Origin: Chryseobacterium scophthalmum
Lineage (GTDB): Bacteria; Bacteroidota; Bacteroidia; Flavobacteriales; Weeksellaceae
Direction of reading: 5' to 3'
Length of the DNA stretch: 64,000 bases
Assembly: GCF_900143185.1 (NCBI RefSeq)
Contig: NZ_FSRQ01000002.1
Location: 744,001 to 808,000, forward strand
The notes beneath the pieces are model-generated. The model searched no databases. It worked only from the letters and a program-made list of their open reading frames with translations, and was not told where the DNA came from. Shown here piece by piece: positions 28,078 to 36,847 of the stretch. Numbering within the stretch: the first letter of the stretch is position 1; each line of letters begins with the position of its first letter. The translations under genes and the position numbers were made by a program.

Positions 28078-30987
28078 ATGATTAACAAAAATTTAATTAA
28101 TTCTAAAGCTTGGATTCCACCTGTTGCAGTATTTTTCTTAGGAATAATCAACATTCATGGTCAGGAAGCAAAAAAAGATACACTTCGCGAACAAGATATA
28201 GATGAAGTAGTAGTTGTTGCTTACGGAAAAGCGAAAAAAACAAGTTACACAGGCTCTGTGGCAACGATTTCGAGCGAAAAAATAAATAACAGACCCGTTA
28301 CCAATATTACCAAAGCTTTGGAAGGACAGGTTCCTGGTCTTCAGGCGGTAAGTGCTTCAGGACAACCGGGTGCAACGGCATCTATCCGTATTCGTGGAAT
28401 TGGCTCGGTGAGTGCTTCAAGTAATCCTTTGTTTGTCGTAGACGGAATTCCTTTTGACGGGAATATCAATTCGATAAGTCCCAATGATATTGAATCGATC
28501 AGTGTTTTGAAAGATGCTACGGCAAGTTCACTATATGGTTCAAGAGCAGCGAATGGAGTAATTATTATTACAACAAAATCCGGAAAAAAGGGTGAGGCAA
28601 AAGTGAATTTTAATATCAGTCAGGGTTTTTCTACCAGAGCGGTTAAAGATTACGAGCAGGTAAATACAGATCAGTATTTTCAGTTGTACTGGGAAGCTTT
28701 GAGAAATGGCTACAAATCGAGTCAGGTTACTTCTCAACAGGCGGCGCAAATGGCGAGTGATAATTTAGTTTCTGCTTTAGGAATCAATCCTTATGGTTCA
28801 GGTTACGCAAAACCAGTGGGGACCGATGGAAAACTTTTGTCAGGAGCTAATGCTTTATGGAACGACGACTGGAGAGATATTCTTCAGAGAGTTGCAGCAA
28901 GAAGTCAGGTAGATTTAGATTTCAGTGGCGGAAGTGAAAAGAGCAACTATTTCTTTTCATTAGGGTACCTTGATGATAAAGGAATTGCTATTGGATCAGG
29001 CTTTACAAAATACAGTACAAGACTTAAAATAAACTCTGAAGTCAAAAAATGGTTAACTGTTGGTGCTAATTTAAGTTATACCAACAGTCTTCAGGAAGCG
29101 CCGCCTTCTTCAGATTCCAGAACGGATAATATCATTAATGCAGCAAGAGTAATTCCTTCTTTTTATCCTTATTACGAAAGAAATGCAGACGGAAGTCACC
29201 GGTTAGATGCCAATGGAAATTATATCTACGACTTTGGAAAATACCGTCCTACAAGTGCTTTGCAAAATCAAAATGCTGCGGCAACATTACCTTTAGATAA
29301 AAATGAAAACCGTGAAGATAACTTTTCAGGAAAAGGATTTTTAGACTTTACTTTCTTACCGGAATTAAAGTTTAAATCTAGCTTTTCTGTTGATTTGGTT
29401 AATTACAACGGTCACTTTTATTCCAATCCTTTGATAGGGCAAGGAAGCGAAATCGGTGGTTCGGTAACAAAAACAAATTCAAGAACGCTGTCTTATACAA
29501 CCAGTAATATTTTGACTTTTGATAAAAAATTCAACCAGCATCACTTTAATATTTTAGCGGGACAGGAATTTTATCATTACGAATTTCAAACCATCTCAGG
29601 AAACAGAAGTCAATTTTCACTTCCATATTACTATGAGCCAGATGCAGCAGCTTTGTTAGGAGGATTTAGCGGAAGCAGCGATAAACTAGGTTTGTTAAGT
29701 TATTTAGGAAAAGCGGAATATGATTTTAAAAATAAATATTTCATTTCCGGATCGGTAAGAGCAGATGGTTCTTCAAGATTTTCACCTGAAAACAGATGGG
29801 GAACTTTCTGGTCAGTTGGTGGTTCATGGAAAGCTTCGAGCGAAAATTTCATTAAAGATTTGAATATTTTTGATCAGTTGACGCTTCGTGCAAGTTACGG
29901 AGGTCAGGGAAATGATAAGTTGAGTACGTATTATGCCTACCAAAGTTTGTACACATTTTATAATAATCTAGGTGAAGGCGGTACGGTTGCAAGCAGACTT
30001 CCTACTCCGGATCTGAAGTGGGAAACCAATCTCAACTTAAATGTAGGATTAGAATTTGCCATTCTGAAAAACAGAATCAAAGGTAATGTAGAATATTTCC
30101 AGCGTCAAAGTAAAGATCTTTTGTTTGATATGCCTTTGGCTCCATCAGTTGGTTTCAGCGGTTATCAGGCGAATATTGGAGAATTAAAAAACACAGGTTT
30201 TGAATTTTCTCTCTTTACAACTCCTGTTAAAACAGATGATTTCGAATGGAATGTTGATGTGAATCTGAGTACTTTAAAAAATGAAATTACAAAGCTTCCG
30301 AAAGGTTCAATTGTTAGCGGGACAAAACGTTTGCAGGTTGGAGGTTCTATTTATGATTTCTTCATTCCAGAATGGATGGGAGTTGATCCGACTAACGGAA
30401 ATCCGCTTTGGAAAACAATTACCACTGATGCAAACGGAAATACAGTAGAAGGAACGACTTCTGAGTATGCAAAAGCTACGAAAACTTTGCAGGGTTCTTC
30501 TTTGCCTAAAGTAATGGGTGGCCTTACAACCAGCATCAGATATAAAGATTTTGATTTTTCTGGATTATTGACTTTCAGTTTGGGTGGTAAAATTCTCGAT
30601 ACCGATTATACGATGTTGATGCATAACGGAAGTGCTGCAGGAAGAGCGTGGAGTTCTGAAATGTTAAACCGATGGACTCCTGAAAATACAAATACGGATG
30701 TTCCGGCTTTAAGCACAACAACCAATAACTGGACTTCAGCTTCGTCAAGATTTTTGTATTCCGGAACGTATGCAAGAATTAAAAACGTAAGCTTAGGATA
30801 CACCCTTCCTTCAGATTATTTCGAAAAAATCGGATTGAAAAAGCTGAGAGTTTATGTTCAGGCAGAAAACCTTTTCACATTCTATAAACATAAAGGAATG
30901 GATCCTGAGCAAACTTTAGACGGAACAACGTACTACAGATATCCTGCAATGAGAACGGTAACTTTTGGTGTGCAGGCTACTCTTTAA
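28078..30987 (+). CDS. SusC/RagA family TonB-linked outer-membrane transporter (locus 3, SAM riboswitch controlled)
   Basis: 969-residue TonB-dependent importer. After an N-terminal signal sequence that reaches a hydrophobic stretch VAVFFLGIINIHGQ come a TonB-box-like DEVVVVAYG, the plug (IRIRGIGSVSASSNPLFVVD, SSLYGSRAANGVIIITTKSG) and the barrel. No carboxypeptidase-like domain is present. The gene is preceded by a SAM-I riboswitch, which suggests a role in supplying methionine, a methionine-containing peptide or another sulfur source. The partner susD follows after 19 bp and is frameshifted. Confidence 0.93.
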   Translation: MINKNLINSKAWIPPVAVFFLGIINIHGQEAKKDTLREQDIDEVVVVAYGKAKKTSYTGSVATISSEKINNRPVTNITKALEGQVPGLQAVSASGQPGATASIRIRGIGSVSASSNPLFVVDGIPFDGNINSISPNDIESISVLKDATASSLYGSRAANGVIIITTKSGKKGEAKVNFNISQGFSTRAVKDYEQVNTDQYFQLYWEALRNGYKSSQVTSQQAAQMASDNLVSALGINPYGSGYAKPVGTDGKLLSGANALWNDDWRDILQRVAARSQVDLDFSGGSEKSNYFFSLGYLDDKGIAIGSGFTKYSTRLKINSEVKKWLTVGANLSYTNSLQEAPPSSDSRTDNIINAARVIPSFYPYYERNADGSHRLDANGNYIYDFGKYRPTSALQNQNAAATLPLDKNENREDNFSGKGFLDFTFLPELKFKSSFSVDLVNYNGHFYSNPLIGQGSEIGGSVTKTNSRTLSYTTSNILTFDKKFNQHHFNILAGQEFYHYEFQTISGNRSQFSLPYYYEPDAAALLGGFSGSSDKLGLLSYLGKAEYDFKNKYFISGSVRADGSSRFSPENRWGTFWSVGGSWKASSENFIKDLNIFDQLTLRASYGGQGNDKLSTYYAYQSLYTFYNNLGEGGTVASRLPTPDLKWETNLNLNVGLEFAILKNRIKGNVEYFQRQSKDLLFDMPLAPSVGFSGYQANIGELKNTGFEFSLFTTPVKTDDFEWNVDVNLSTLKNEITKLPKGSIVSGTKRLQVGGSIYDFFIPEWMGVDPTNGNPLWKTITTDANGNTVEGTTSEYAKATKTLQGSSLPKVMGGLTTSIRYKDFDFSGLLTFSLGGKILDTDYTMLMHNGSAAGRAWSSEMLNRWTPENTNTDVPALSTTTNNWTSASSRFLYSGTYARIKNVSLGYTLPSDYFEKIGLKKLRVYVQAENLFTFYKHKGMDPEQTLDGTTYYRYPAMRTVTFGVQATL

Positions 30988-31006
30988 AATATTTAAAATC
31001 TTACAT

Positions 31007-32499
31007 ATGAAAAAATTAAAATATATATCTTTTGCTTTAATTGCTGCAGTTTCTCTGATAAGTTGTGAAAATGACCTTGAAACTGCCCCGACAAATCAGG
31101 CAGATGAAGCCGAAATTTTCAAGACTGCCGAAAGTGCAGAAACGGTGATCAACGGAACTTGGGCAAAATTTAATGATGATGGAACTACGTATGCCAATAT
31201 TGGATATTCAACGGTTTTAAGAACCAGCGATGCAATGGGAAGCGATGTTGCTGTTTTGACCAATAAATATGGTTTTCCATCAGCGTATGCATTCACTGAT
31301 CTGGTGAATAATACAGGAGGTAGATCGCTTTATATCTGGACCTCATTGTATTCTGTTATCAATAATATGAATAACGTGATCGCTAAAATTGATGCAGCAG
31401 AAGGAACCCAGGAAAAGAAAGATCAGGTGAAAGGTCAGGCGAAAGCTTTGCGTGCTTTCTGTTATTGGAATCTTGCAAGTTTTTATCAGTTCAGTTATTT
31501 AAAGATAAAAATGCACCAACGGCTCCAATTTATACAGAACCTGCAACGACCAATTCTGTAGGAAAGAAAAAAGCGAGTCTTGAAGAAATTTATAATTTAA
31601 TCAAAAGCGATTTAACTGATGCCAACCAATTGCTTCAAAATTATTCTAGAAATAACAAAGATAAAATTGATCGTTCTGTAGTTAATGGGCTTTTAGCAAG
31701 AGTATATCTGAATACAGGGGAGTGGACGAAAGCTGCGGCTTCTGCACAAATTGCCAAAGCAGGATTTCCGCTGATGAATACGGAGAAATACAAAGAAGGT
31801 TTCAATGATATTACCAACGGAGAATGGATCTGGGGACATGCACAAACTCAGGAACAGTCTGGTGAAAGCTATGCATTCCACTATTTAGATGTTTCATCTT
31901 CGGGAAGTTATTATTACAGTTTTATGGCAGATCCTTATTTTAAAGATTTGTTTGATACGAATGATATCCGTTCTTCTTTATTTTCTTGGGATGGATTACC
32001 GGGAAGAGAAGGGCTTTTGAGATATGCTAAATTTAAGTTTAAAGCTAATTTAATTGCCGATATAGTTTTCATGAGAGCCGCTGAAATGTATTTAATTGAA
32101 GCCGAAGCCGAAGCAAGAAGCGGAAATGTTACGAATGCAATCACTGTTTTAAACCAACTAAAAACAGCAAGAAAAGCCAATGTTTATACAGGTTCACTTG
32201 CTCAAAATGATGTCATTAAAGAAGTTTTGATTGAAAGAAGAAAAGAACTTTTCGGAGAAGGTTTTTCTCTTTCAGACATCATCAGAACACAAGGGAAAGT
32301 GGAAAGAAAAGCTTATGTAAACTCAAGTGGACAACCAATTCCGGTGCAAATCACAACGCCAAATGGTACGATGAAAACGGTTAATGGAAGAGGACATTCT
32401 GTTTTTGCATTTCCTGATCAGTCGGCTTTTGCGCCCAATAGCAGATATTATTTGTTTTCAATTCCGCAGAAAGAAATTGAGAACAATCCAAATTTATAG
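31007..32499 (+). pseudogene. RagB/SusD family lipoprotein (locus 3), frameshifted at 31498-31504
   Basis: Partner of the riboswitch-controlled SusC. The first part starts at the ATG at 31007 with a lipoprotein signal (lipobox L-I-S-C, then E-N-D) and runs to RAFCYWNLASFYQFSYLK; it would stop at 31559-31561. The second part continues in the -1 frame from D-K-N-A-P at 31504 to 32499, including LIERRKELFGEGFSLSDIIR and the SusD C-terminus. Joined, the product has about 497 residues, normal for SusD. The break coincides with T-TTA-AAG, so it may be a lost A in an A-run, a sequencing error, or programmed -1 frameshifting. Everything else in the gene is intact, which argues against an old pseudogene. 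Confidence 0.85.
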
Positions 32500-32515
32500 T
32501 TTTGATTTTATTTTG

Positions 32516-32549
32516 GAGTCTTTGTAGAAATGCAAAGGCTCTTTTTTTT
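32516..32549 (+). terminator. Intrinsic terminator of SusCD locus 3
   Basis: 9-bp stem GAGTCTTTG/CAAAGGCTC (32516-32524 with 32533-32541, one G-U pair) followed by eight T, 16 bp after the susD stop. Confidence 0.85.
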
Positions 32550-32581
32550 GATTTAAAACATTAAAATATATTCTAAAAAGC

Positions 32582-32589
32582 TAACTTTG
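32582..32589 (+). promoter_or_regulatory. Candidate -7 element TAACTTTG before the Fur-family gene
   Basis: Exact TAnnTTTG element 30 bp before the ATG at 32620. No good TTG at -33 (only TTA at 18 bp), which is common for regulated promoters. Confidence 0.45.
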
Positions 32590-32619
32590 AAAGGCTTTTA
32601 CCAATGAAAGCTCAATATT

Positions 32620-33039
32620 ATGAAACAAAAAATCGAAAATAAACTCATCGACAAAAATACCAAACCTACAAGCATGAGGATCTTGGTGTACGATTTTTTA
32701 AGTTCACAAGAAACAGCTTTGTCTTTGTCCGAGATCGAAAATTATTTTGAAAATGCAGATCGAACCACAATTTACAGAACATTAAAAACCTTCGAAGAAA
32801 AAGGAATTGTTCACAGCATTCAGGAAAATTCGACCACGAAATATAAATTGTGTCATGATGATTGCAACGAAAAAACGCATAAAGATTGGCATTTGCATTT
32901 CTACTGCAAGATCTGTAAACAAACGACCTGCAAAGAAGATATTTCTTTCCCCGAAAGCATGAAAACCAATTTTAGAATTGATGAAATAAGGCTTTTTGCC
33001 AAAGGTATTTGCGAAAACTGTCTAGAAAGTTTGCAATAG
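32620..33039 (+). CDS. Fur-family metal-responsive transcriptional regulator
   Basis: 139 residues. Winged-helix DNA-binding half: LSLSEIENYF and the recognition helix region ADRTTIYRTLKTFEEKGIVH. Metal-binding half: H-D-D-C, WHLHFYC, the CKIC...C group and C-terminal CENC, giving a Cys4-type structural zinc site and a His-rich sensor site as in Zur/Fur proteins. The metal sensed cannot be read from sequence. It is 44 bp upstream of a Zn/Cd-type P-ATPase whose promoter carries a 7-1-7 palindrome, the shape of a Fur-family box, so it probably controls that pump. Confidence 0.88.
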   Translation: MKQKIENKLIDKNTKPTSMRILVYDFLSSQETALSLSEIENYFENADRTTIYRTLKTFEEKGIVHSIQENSTTKYKLCHDDCNEKTHKDWHLHFYCKICKQTTCKEDISFPESMKTNFRIDEIRLFAKGICENCLESLQ

Positions 33040-33046
33040 TATTGCA
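33032..33046. promoter_or_regulatory. Fur-family-like box TGCAATA-G-TATTGCA
   Basis: Perfect 7-1-7 palindrome, the architecture used by Fur, Zur and PerR. It overlaps the stop codon of the Fur-family gene and covers the place where the -33 element of the ATPase promoter should be (the -7 TATATTTG is at 33060-33067). Function is inferred from shape and position. Confidence 0.55.
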
Positions 33047-33059
33047 TTCGCGTTCACTC

Positions 33060-33067
33060 TATATTTG
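33060..33067 (+). promoter_or_regulatory. -7 element TATATTTG of the P-ATPase gene
   Basis: Exact TAnnTTTG match 16 bp before the ATG at 33084. A TTG at the normal -33 distance is missing; the palindrome at 33032-33046 sits there. Confidence 0.5.
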
Positions 33068-33083
33068 TTTAAAATTATTTGTT

Positions 33084-35030
33084 ATGGAAGAATGTTGCAC
33101 TACAAAACCTAAAAAAGAGCACAACCACGAAGGTCACGACCATGATCATTCTCATGAGGTTCAAGATAAATCAACGCTTCAGCTTTTCTTGCCGGCAATT
33201 ATATCATTTGTTTTGCTTTTAATCGGAATTACGTTTGATAATTTCATTGAAAACAATTGGTTTAATGGTTGGGTGCGTCTCGTTTGGTATTTGATAGCTT
33301 ACATCCCTGTTGGAATTCCTGTTTTAAAAGAAGCTTATGAAAGTATTATTAAAGGCGATGTTTTCTCAGAATTTTTCCTGATGGGAATTGCTACAATCGG
33401 TGCTTTTGCGATTGGAGAATATCCTGAAGGTGTTGCTGTGATGCTGTTTTATTCGGTGGGTGAAGTTTTTCAGGCAATGGCAGTTACCAAAGCTAAAACC
33501 AATATTAAATCTCTTCTGGATCAGCGTCCTGATGAAGTGACCGTTTTAGAAAATGGAACTCCCAAAGTAATAAAAGCTGAAAAAGCGAATATTGGAGATA
33601 TTATTCAATTAAGATCTGGCGAAAAACTGGGATTAGATGGAGAATTACTTTCTGAAAAAGCTTCTTTCAATACCTCCGCTCTTACCGGAGAAAGCAAACC
33701 TGATACAAAATCGAAAGGCGAAATGGTTTTAGCAGGAATGATTAATTTAAATACAGTCAGTCAGGTAAAAGTGACGACTGCTTATAAAGATAGTAAGCTG
33801 AGTAAAATTTTAGAAATGGTTCAGAATGCGACCTCTCAAAAAGCTCCAACAGAATTATTCATCAGAAAATTTGCTAAAGTTTATACTCCTATTGTTGTAT
33901 TTCTGGCGATTGGAATTACTTTTTTACCTTACTTTTTCGTTGAAGATTATCAGTTTAAAAGTTGGCTGTACCGAGCATTGATTTTCTTAGTGATCTCTTG
34001 TCCTTGTGCATTGGTGATTTCCATTCCGTTGGGTTATTTTGGCGGAATTGGTGCAGGTAGCAAAAATGGGATTTTGTTTAAAGGAAGTAATTTTCTGGAT
34101 GTTTTGGCGAATGTTCAAAACGTTGTGATGGATAAAACTGGAACGATGACTGAAGGTGTTTTCAAAGTTCAGGAAGTAAATTTTGGGAACGAATTTAATA
34201 AAGATGAAATTTTAAAACTGGTCAATGCGCTTGAAAGTCAGAGTACACATCCTGTAGCAACAGCTATTCATCAGTTTGTGGGCGAGATCGATCATTCTAT
34301 TCAATTAGAAAATGTAGAAGAAATTGCCGGTCATGGTTTAAAAGCAACGATTACAGGTAAAGAATTGCTGGTTGGAAATTTTAAGCTGATGGATAAATTC
34401 AATATCAACTACGATTTGAAAACTGAAAGCATTGTTTATACTTTAATTGCCATAGCGTATGATAAAAAGTTTGTTGGATATCTTACCATCGCAGATTCCA
34501 TCAAAGAAGATGCTCAGTTAACGATCAATAAATTAAAAGCACTGAATGTAAAAACGACGATGTTGAGCGGCGATAAAACTTCTGTTGTACAATTTGTAGC
34601 CAATGAATTGGGAATTGAAAATGCTTTCGGAGACTTACTTCCCGAAGATAAAGTAAATAAAGTCAAAGAACTGAAAGCGAAAGATCAAACCGTTGCTTTT
34701 GTTGGTGATGGAGTAAATGATGCACCCGTTGTTGCTTTAAGCGATGTCGGAATTGCGATGGGCGGTTTGGGAAGTGATGCAACCATTGAAACTGCCGATG
34801 TCGTGATCCAGGATGATAAACCGAGTAAAATCCCAATGGCTATCAATATCGGTAAGCAAACTAAAAAGATAGTTTGGCAAAATATAATTTTAGCATTTGC
34901 TGTGAAAGCTATTGTTTTAGTTTTAGGAGCAGGAGGTTTAGCAACGATGTGGGAAGCTGTTTTTGCTGATGTGGGAGTTGCGTTATTAGCGATTTTAAAT
35001 GCGGTAAGAATTCAGAGAATGAAGTTTTAA
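33084..35030 (+). CDS. Heavy-metal translocating P1B-type ATPase (Zn/Cd/Pb type)
   Basis: Inner-membrane pump that exports metal cations with ATP. I start it at the ATG at 33084 (MEECCTTKPKK), giving 648 residues; the frame is open further upstream inside the fur gene. The N-terminus has a CC pair and a His-rich stretch (HNHEGHDHDHSH, about 13-24) in place of a full HMA domain. Landmarks: TGES, the membrane metal site CPC at 306-308, phosphorylation motif DKTGT with Asp350, GDGVNDAP, and the C-terminal FADVGVALLAILNAVR with the Asp typical of Zn/Cd pumps. Specificity for Zn/Cd is inferred from CPC plus that Asp. Confidence 0.92.
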   Translation: MEECCTTKPKKEHNHEGHDHDHSHEVQDKSTLQLFLPAIISFVLLLIGITFDNFIENNWFNGWVRLVWYLIAYIPVGIPVLKEAYESIIKGDVFSEFFLMGIATIGAFAIGEYPEGVAVMLFYSVGEVFQAMAVTKAKTNIKSLLDQRPDEVTVLENGTPKVIKAEKANIGDIIQLRSGEKLGLDGELLSEKASFNTSALTGESKPDTKSKGEMVLAGMINLNTVSQVKVTTAYKDSKLSKILEMVQNATSQKAPTELFIRKFAKVYTPIVVFLAIGITFLPYFFVEDYQFKSWLYRALIFLVISCPCALVISIPLGYFGGIGAGSKNGILFKGSNFLDVLANVQNVVMDKTGTMTEGVFKVQEVNFGNEFNKDEILKLVNALESQSTHPVATAIHQFVGEIDHSIQLENVEEIAGHGLKATITGKELLVGNFKLMDKFNINYDLKTESIVYTLIAIAYDKKFVGYLTIADSIKEDAQLTINKLKALNVKTTMLSGDKTSVVQFVANELGIENAFGDLLPEDKVNKVKELKAKDQTVAFVGDGVNDAPVVALSDVGIAMGGLGSDATIETADVVIQDDKPSKIPMAINIGKQTKKIVWQNIILAFAVKAIVLVLGAGGLATMWEAVFADVGVALLAILNAVRIQRMKF

Positions 35031-35300
35031 TAATGTTGGAAGACGGGAGCTTGATGTTGGAAGTTTTACAAATAAACTACAAAAATTTCTAATAATTTTT
35101 ATCAATAGGGGTGGACTTTAGTCCGCCCTTAAAAATATCAATTCCATTGGCTTTAGCCAAAATTTATCTCACGCAGATTTTGGAGATAGAGCAGATAAAA
35201 AAAATCAATGCAGACATTTGCGAAAATTCGTGCAATCTGTGGGGAAATAAAAACCTCCATCTTACCTGACTTTCATCATAAATTAATGCAGAAACAAATT
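35031..35300. repeat. Intergenic cluster of dispersed palindromic repeats
   Basis: No gene is seen between the ATPase and 35334. Instead there are: a GGAAG-type repeat end (TTGGAAGACGGGAG, 35036 onward; similar to 36727 onward) with a CCTCCATCTTACC counterpart near 35254-35270; a 9-bp hairpin GGGTGGACT/AGTCCGCCC (35107-35126); a TTGGC-TTTA-GCCAA hairpin (35149-35162); and a stretch with ACGCAGATTTTGGAGA and GTGCAATCTGTGGGGA of the type scattered in Chryseobacterium genomes. Assignment to dispersed families is from memory of such genomes. Confidence 0.55.
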
Positions 35301-35308
35301 TTGTACAC

Positions 35309-35316
35309 TATATTTG
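35309..35316 (+). promoter_or_regulatory. -7 element TATATTTG before the first CX9CX3C gene
   Basis: Exact TAnnTTTG, identical to the box of the P-ATPase, 17 bp before the TTG start at 35334. Confidence 0.5.
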
Positions 35317-35333
35317 TACTAAAGATTTGATAC

Positions 35334-35696
35334 TTGAAGTTTTTCTTATCCTTTTTCATCGTATTTACCATTGCAATTCGTCCCGTTTTGCCAATGTTAA
35401 ATTATGCGATCAACTACGATTACATTGTGAAAAACCTTTGTGAGAACAGAAAAGTTGTAGAATCTGATTGTAAAGGAAAGTGTTTTGTAAAAAAAGAATT
35501 AGCAAAAACCGAAAAGGAATCTAATAATGCTCAAAATATTAAGATTGCAGGATTAGATGTTTTTTTATCTCATGAAATTCTGTCTTTTTCAAATATCAGT
35601 AAAGCTGATTTAAAATCAGAAAAGCCTAATTCAAATCATATTCAGTTACATTCTTCAGAATATTTTTCACGAATATTCCATCCTCCTTTAGTTTAA
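35334..35696 (+). CDS. CX9CX3C-motif small envelope protein, copy 1
   Basis: 120 residues, function unknown. A hydrophobic N-terminus (MKFFLSFFIVFTIAIRPVLP) is followed by LNYAINYDYIVKNLCENRK and a three-cysteine motif C36-x9-C46-x3-C50 (DCKGKC) and K-K-E-L-A-K, then a variable linker and a C-terminal IFHPP. The same protein type occurs at 37527, with the three Cys at the same residue numbers. The start is TTG, since a TGA stands two codons upstream and no ATG lies near; the equal distance to the Cys in both copies supports it. Probably membrane-anchored or secreted; the cysteines and the metal neighbourhood suggest metal binding. Confidence 0.7.
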   Translation: MKFFLSFFIVFTIAIRPVLPMLNYAINYDYIVKNLCENRKVVESDCKGKCFVKKELAKTEKESNNAQNIKIAGLDVFLSHEILSFSNISKADLKSEKPNSNHIQLHSSEYFSRIFHPPLV

Positions 35697-35778
35697 TTTG
35701 TTTGACCTGAAACTTTAGTTTTGATCTTTATCAAGGCTTATATTCATATTAATTAAACTTAATTTTAAATTCTATTTA

Positions 35779-36054
35779 ATGAAATCTAAAGTTATCTTAA
35801 CAGCATTATTGTCTGTTTCATTATTCGCCTGTGCACAGGAAACACCTAAAGTAAAGCATAAAAAGAAAAATACAACTACAAAAACTACTGCTCAAAAAGT
35901 AAAATTTGCCAATGCTATCGATCCTATTTGTGAGATGAAAACGGAAGACGATATGAAAGATACGGTAGTTTACAAAGGAAAAACGTACGGTTTTTGCAGT
36001 AGCTACTGTAAGGATGAGTTTAAAAAAAATCCTGAGAAGTATGTCCAAAAATAA
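35779..36054 (+). CDS. YHS-domain lipoprotein
   Basis: 91 residues. Lipoprotein signal with lipobox L-F-A-C at 15-18, a Lys/Thr-rich linker (about 24-41), then a YHS/TRASH-like domain with Cys51 (DPICEMK) and Cys73/Cys77 ([12 protein letters not shown], with F-K-K-N-P-E-K-Y). YHS domains bind metal, often copper, in envelope metal handling. The last 14 bp overlap the start of the SCO gene, so the two proteins are translationally linked and probably act together. Confidence 0.88.
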   Translation: MKSKVILTALLSVSLFACAQETPKVKHKKKNTTTKTTAQKVKFANAIDPICEMKTEDDMKDTVVYKGKTYGFCSSYCKDEFKKNPEKYVQK

Positions 36055-36724
36055 AAAGACCGAGAGCAGCGCAAAAAAGAAGATCATTATTCCGATTGCG
36101 GTTATTGCATTGTTGTTTTTGGGAATTGGAGTTGGGATGAGCTATTTTAAAAGCAGTCTTTACACGGTGATGAAAGTTCCGGATTTTGAACTGACGGATC
36201 AGAACAGTAAAAAAATTACCAACAAAGAGATGCTCGGAAAAGTATATTTAGTTGAATTTTTCTTCAGCAAATGTCCTACAATTTGTCCGGTGATGAATAC
36301 CAATATGAGATTTATTGAAGATGAGATCAACAATCCCGATTTTGGAATAATCTCAATAAGCATCGACCCTGAAAATGATACTCCCGAATTATTAAAACAA
36401 CATGCGCAAAAGATCGGAGCAAAATCTCCAAACTGGCATTTTCTGACAGGTGACCGAACTTACATCGGAGATCTTGCAGATAAATTTGATATCTACGTCG
36501 GAGATAAAGAAGATGAAAGCGAAAATCTCAATCACAGCGGAATGATCGCTTTAGTTGATAAAGAAGGAAATATCCGTTGCAGATACAACAAAGAAAATAT
36601 GCCGATCCTCTATTATTCAGGATTGAATTATGAAGATGCCGATGGAAAAATCCCTAAATTGAATGGGAAATTTCATCCCGACAGGGAAATTTTAATTGAG
36701 GATATCAAGAAATTGTTGAAATAA
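36041..36724 (+). CDS. SCO1/SenC family copper chaperone or thiol-disulfide protein
   Basis: Thioredoxin-fold protein that delivers copper to the CuA site of cytochrome oxidase or controls its thiols. I start at the ATG at 36041 ([10 protein letters not shown]), 228 residues; an ATG 27 bp upstream lies deeper in the YHS gene. One N-terminal membrane anchor (about 14-35), then the SCO domain with [10 protein letters not shown] (Cys78, Cys82) and the conserved His165 in NHSGM, which together form the Cu site. It overlaps the YHS gene and belongs to the metal island. Confidence 0.93.
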   Translation: MSKNKKTESSAKKKIIIPIAVIALLFLGIGVGMSYFKSSLYTVMKVPDFELTDQNSKKITNKEMLGKVYLVEFFFSKCPTICPVMNTNMRFIEDEINNPDFGIISISIDPENDTPELLKQHAQKIGAKSPNWHFLTGDRTYIGDLADKFDIYVGDKEDESENLNHSGMIALVDKEGNIRCRYNKENMPILYYSGLNYEDADGKIPKLNGKFHPDREILIEDIKKLLK

Positions 36725-36847
36725 GGCAGGAAGTTTGAAGTTAGATACTGGAAGTTTTAACGGCACCGAAAAAAGACATCCATCTTCCATCACCCCGCTT
36801 CCAGCCCAGATTAAAAAATAAATGTTAAACCATATAAACAAAAAGTT
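36725..36847. repeat. Dispersed GGAAG/CTTCC inverted repeat
   Basis: The short gap before the dismutase gene holds GGAAGTTTGAAGTTAGATAC and TGGAAGTTTT on one side and CCATCTTCCATC with CGCTTCCAGCCCA on the other, an imperfect inverted repeat of the same type as at 35036. No gene or clear promoter is visible. Confidence 0.5.

Noticed and set aside
28540..28749. Possible gene antisense to susC
   Set aside because: Composition follows the sense gene; no promoter.
30351..30803. Several open frames opposite susC (locus 3)
   Set aside because: Antisense shadows of a well-supported gene without own signals.
35031..35333. Insertion sequence between the ATPase and the first CX9CX3C gene
   Set aside because: No transposase or target duplication; only short palindromic repeats are seen. 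No insertion sequence was found anywhere in the window.
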